A stretch of 64,000 nt of DNA from the NCBI RefSeq assembly GCF_900101395.1, contig NZ_FMZO01000010.1, positions 1 to 64,000 of the forward strand, given 5' to 3'. The position numbers and the translations under genes are program-made. The stretch is from Niabella drilacis (GTDB taxonomy: Bacteria; Bacteroidota; Bacteroidia; Chitinophagales; Chitinophagaceae). Within the stretch, counting starts at the first letter, position 1; every line of letters starts with the position of its first letter. The notes under the pieces are model-generated. The model worked only from the letters and a program-made list of their open reading frames with translations. It was not told the origin of the DNA and did no database searches. Below are positions 62,393-64,000 of this stretch, one piece after another.

Positions 62393-63034
62393 ATGTATTT
62401 TGTAAAAACTCCCTGGCTGTTAAAAAAGATCTACCCGCACTATATATGGGACCTGCCGGCATCCAAAAAAAAGATTTTCTTAACATTTGACGATGGACCG
62501 CACCCGGTAGCTACTCCGTTTGTGCTGGAACAGCTGCGGTCATGGGGAGCCAAAGCCAGTTTTTTTTGCGTTGGAAAAAACGTTGTAGCCGAAAAGGAGC
62601 TTTATGAAACACTTCAAAAAGAGGGGCATGCTATTGGAAATCATACACATAACCACCTAAACGGCTGGAAAACAGACACACGGCTTTACCTGGAGAATGT
62701 GCAGCAGGCCGCCGGTCATATCGACTCCGGTCTTTTTCGCCCGCCTTATGGCCGCATCCGTAAAGAACAGGGCCGGCTTTTAACACGGGGAGCATTGGGG
62801 AGAATATTCCGCATCGTTATGTGGGACGTGCTCAGCGGCGATTTCGATCGCAGCCTGTCACCAGAACGATGCCTGCAATATGTATTGAAAAATACCCGGA
62901 GCGGATCGGTGATCGTTTTTCATGATAGTGAAAAAGCGTTTAAAAACATGTCCTTTGCGCTTCCGGGGGTATTGCAATATTTTTCTGAAAGGGGATTTAC
63001 ATTTGAAGCATTACCAGACGGATCTCAACAATAA
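62393..63034 (+). CDS. Polysaccharide deacetylase family protein
   Basis: 213 aa. NodB-homology domain: TFDDGPHP (Asp33, Asp34), HTHNHLNG (metal His pair), FRPPYGRI, WDVLSGDFD and VFHDSEK. All five motifs are complete, so it is probably an active metal-dependent deacetylase acting on chitin-like or peptidoglycan sugars. No signal peptide is seen, so it may be cytoplasmic or membrane-associated (LLKKIYPHYIWDLP). Ends in a terminator. Confidence 0.9.
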   Translation: MYFVKTPWLLKKIYPHYIWDLPASKKKIFLTFDDGPHPVATPFVLEQLRSWGAKASFFCVGKNVVAEKELYETLQKEGHAIGNHTHNHLNGWKTDTRLYLENVQQAAGHIDSGLFRPPYGRIRKEQGRLLTRGALGRIFRIVMWDVLSGDFDRSLSPERCLQYVLKNTRSGSVIVFHDSEKAFKNMSFALPGVLQYFSERGFTFEALPDGSQQ

Positions 63035-63040
63035 TAAACA

Positions 63041-63072
63041 GGGCCCGGGTGAATACCCAAGCCCGATTTTTA
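63041..63072 (+). terminator. Terminator of the deacetylase gene
   Basis: GGGCCCGGGT pairs with ACCCAAGCCC across gaat (two internal mismatches), followed by GATTTTTAA. Confidence 0.65.
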
Positions 63073-63175
63073 ATCCGTACCCTATGAAAACTTAGGGGTG
63101 AAGGTAGATTGTTTTCAACACTTTGTCAAAAAAATATTGGTTAATATTGCCACTTTAACAAACCCGGCCTGAGTA

Positions 63176-63940
63176 ATGTTTATTGATACCCATTCGCATA
63201 TATACAGTAAGGAATTTGATAATGACCGGCCCGAAATGCTCCGTCGCGCTTTTGAGGCCTCTGTTTCCACCATCCTGATGCCAGCCATTGACAGTGCAAC
63301 CCATCCGCTTATGCTGGAGCTGGAAGCTGATCATCCCGGCCGGTGTATCAGTATGATCGGACTGCATCCCTGCTCTGTGAAAGAAGATCTCCAGGAAGAG
63401 CTTAACCGGATCGAAGTGCTTCTCAAACAGCGCCCGTTTGTTGCGATCGGCGAAACAGGCCTCGATTTCTACTGGGATCTGAGCTTTAAAGAACAACAGA
63501 TTGAAGCATTTGAGCGCCAGATCGGGTGGGCGCTCGAATACCGGCTTCCGGTCGTCATTCACAGCAGAGAATCGACCGACGACTGCATTGCAATCATAAA
63601 AAAATACACGCCCCACGGGTTGCGCGGGGTATTTCATTGTTTTGGGGGTAGTATTTCCCAGGCAATGGCCATCATTGAGGAAGGATTTTACCTGGGCATT
63701 GGTGGTGTACTGACCTTTAAAAAGTCAGGTTTGGACCAGGTAATGAAGCAGCTCCCCCTGGATCATGTGGTTCTGGAAACGGACGCGCCTTACCTGGCCC
63801 CGGTTCCGTTCCGGGGCAAAAGAAATGAGCCGGCCTGGCTGCCACAGATAGCACAAAAGCTGGCAGAGGTAACCGGAACGGATCCTGATGAAATTGCCGC
63901 GGTCACCACTGCCAATGCAAAAAAATTATTCGCTTTATAG
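63176..63940 (+). CDS. TatD-family metal-dependent nuclease
   Basis: 254 aa. TIM-barrel metallohydrolase, usually a 3'-5' exonuclease for single-stranded DNA and RNA. Metal ligands: FIDTHSH (His6, His8), AIGETGLDFY (Glu), VIHSRE, FHCFGG and VLETDAPYLAP. Ends ANAKKLFAL, as usual. Start ATG 63176 agrees with the family. Confidence 0.94.
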   Translation: MFIDTHSHIYSKEFDNDRPEMLRRAFEASVSTILMPAIDSATHPLMLELEADHPGRCISMIGLHPCSVKEDLQEELNRIEVLLKQRPFVAIGETGLDFYWDLSFKEQQIEAFERQIGWALEYRLPVVIHSRESTDDCIAIIKKYTPHGLRGVFHCFGGSISQAMAIIEEGFYLGIGGVLTFKKSGLDQVMKQLPLDHVVLETDAPYLAPVPFRGKRNEPAWLPQIAQKLAEVTGTDPDEIAAVTTANAKKLFAL

Positions 63941-63952
63941 CAACAGATCCCG

Positions 63953-63960
63953 TATTTTTG
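63953..63960 (+). promoter_or_regulatory. Promoter -7 box for the gene beyond the right edge
   Basis: TATTTTTG, an exact TAnnTTTG followed by CA, 13 bases after the tatD stop. The gene it serves is outside the window. Confidence 0.4.
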
Positions 63961-64000
63961 CAGCCCTCCTGATGGCCAGGCCCCGAAATTGAACGGGATC

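Overview
The window comes from a member of the Bacteroidota, most likely the family Chitinophagaceae; a Niabella-like genus is my guess and no better than that. Reasons: Bacteroidota-type promoters (TAnnTTTG at -7) precede many genes, Shine-Dalgarno sequences are mostly absent, and the gene families are typical of the phylum. These include parA-parB-DUF5683-dapB, ExbB-ExbD-ExbD-TonB, a PorT-like barrel, Bacteroidota-type VgrG, a FadN-type multifunctional enzyme and a NuoG without its molybdopterin domain. No rRNA, tRNA or CRISPR array was recognised. This is a chromosomal housekeeping region with a few small insertions.

Layout. 1-3.2 kb: the 5' part of a VgrG gene running off the left edge, a secreted protein, a lipoprotein and a small open frame with no start codon. 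3.3-6.6 kb: chromosome partitioning and lysine/cell-wall genes (parA, parB, DUF5683, dapB) on the minus strand. 7-11.6 kb: a membrane metallophosphoesterase, an outer-membrane barrel and Lon, whose stop codon is built from the end of a MITE-like repeat. 11.8-21.9 kb: rpe, phoH, a YiiX-type hydrolase, two small-domain lipoproteins, pyrophosphatase, an NlpC/P60 hydrolase, an ECF sigma factor with a membrane partner, a MurC-like ligase and a YdeI-like protein. 22-27.7 kb: an FAD-dependent dehydrogenase, a complete 161-bp MITE, enolase with a DivIC/FtsB-like protein, and a TPR lipoprotein. 27.9-36.7 kb: a PAP2 phosphatase coupled to a class III cyclase, a metallopeptidase-like protein, a FadN-like enzyme, an ABC exporter and a histone-H1-like Lys/Ala-rich protein. 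36.8-38.6 kb: an intact IS1182-family element. 38.6-43.3 kb: the exbB-exbD-exbD-tonB operon and a MacB/FtsX-type permease.

43.5-58.2 kb is a full 14-subunit complex I operon (nuoA to nuoN, minus strand), carrying three extra genes: a 62-aa membrane protein between nuoC and nuoD, a VOC-family protein between nuoE and nuoF, and a GxxExxY-family gene bounded by inverted repeats that exactly fills the nuoF-nuoG gap. 58.3-59.2 kb holds a small A+T-rich cassette, a winged-HTH-like regulator and a double-glycine-leader, cysteine-rich peptide, lying between two near-identical terminator-like hairpins. 59.3-64 kb: a TPR protein, a PstS-like lipoprotein and a small membrane protein (probably the detached other half of the TonB cluster), then a polysaccharide deacetylase and a TatD nuclease.

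The best candidates for something not yet described are the regulator/peptide cassette between duplicated hairpins and the GxxExxY gene that looks like a tiny inverted-repeat element riding inside the respiratory operon.
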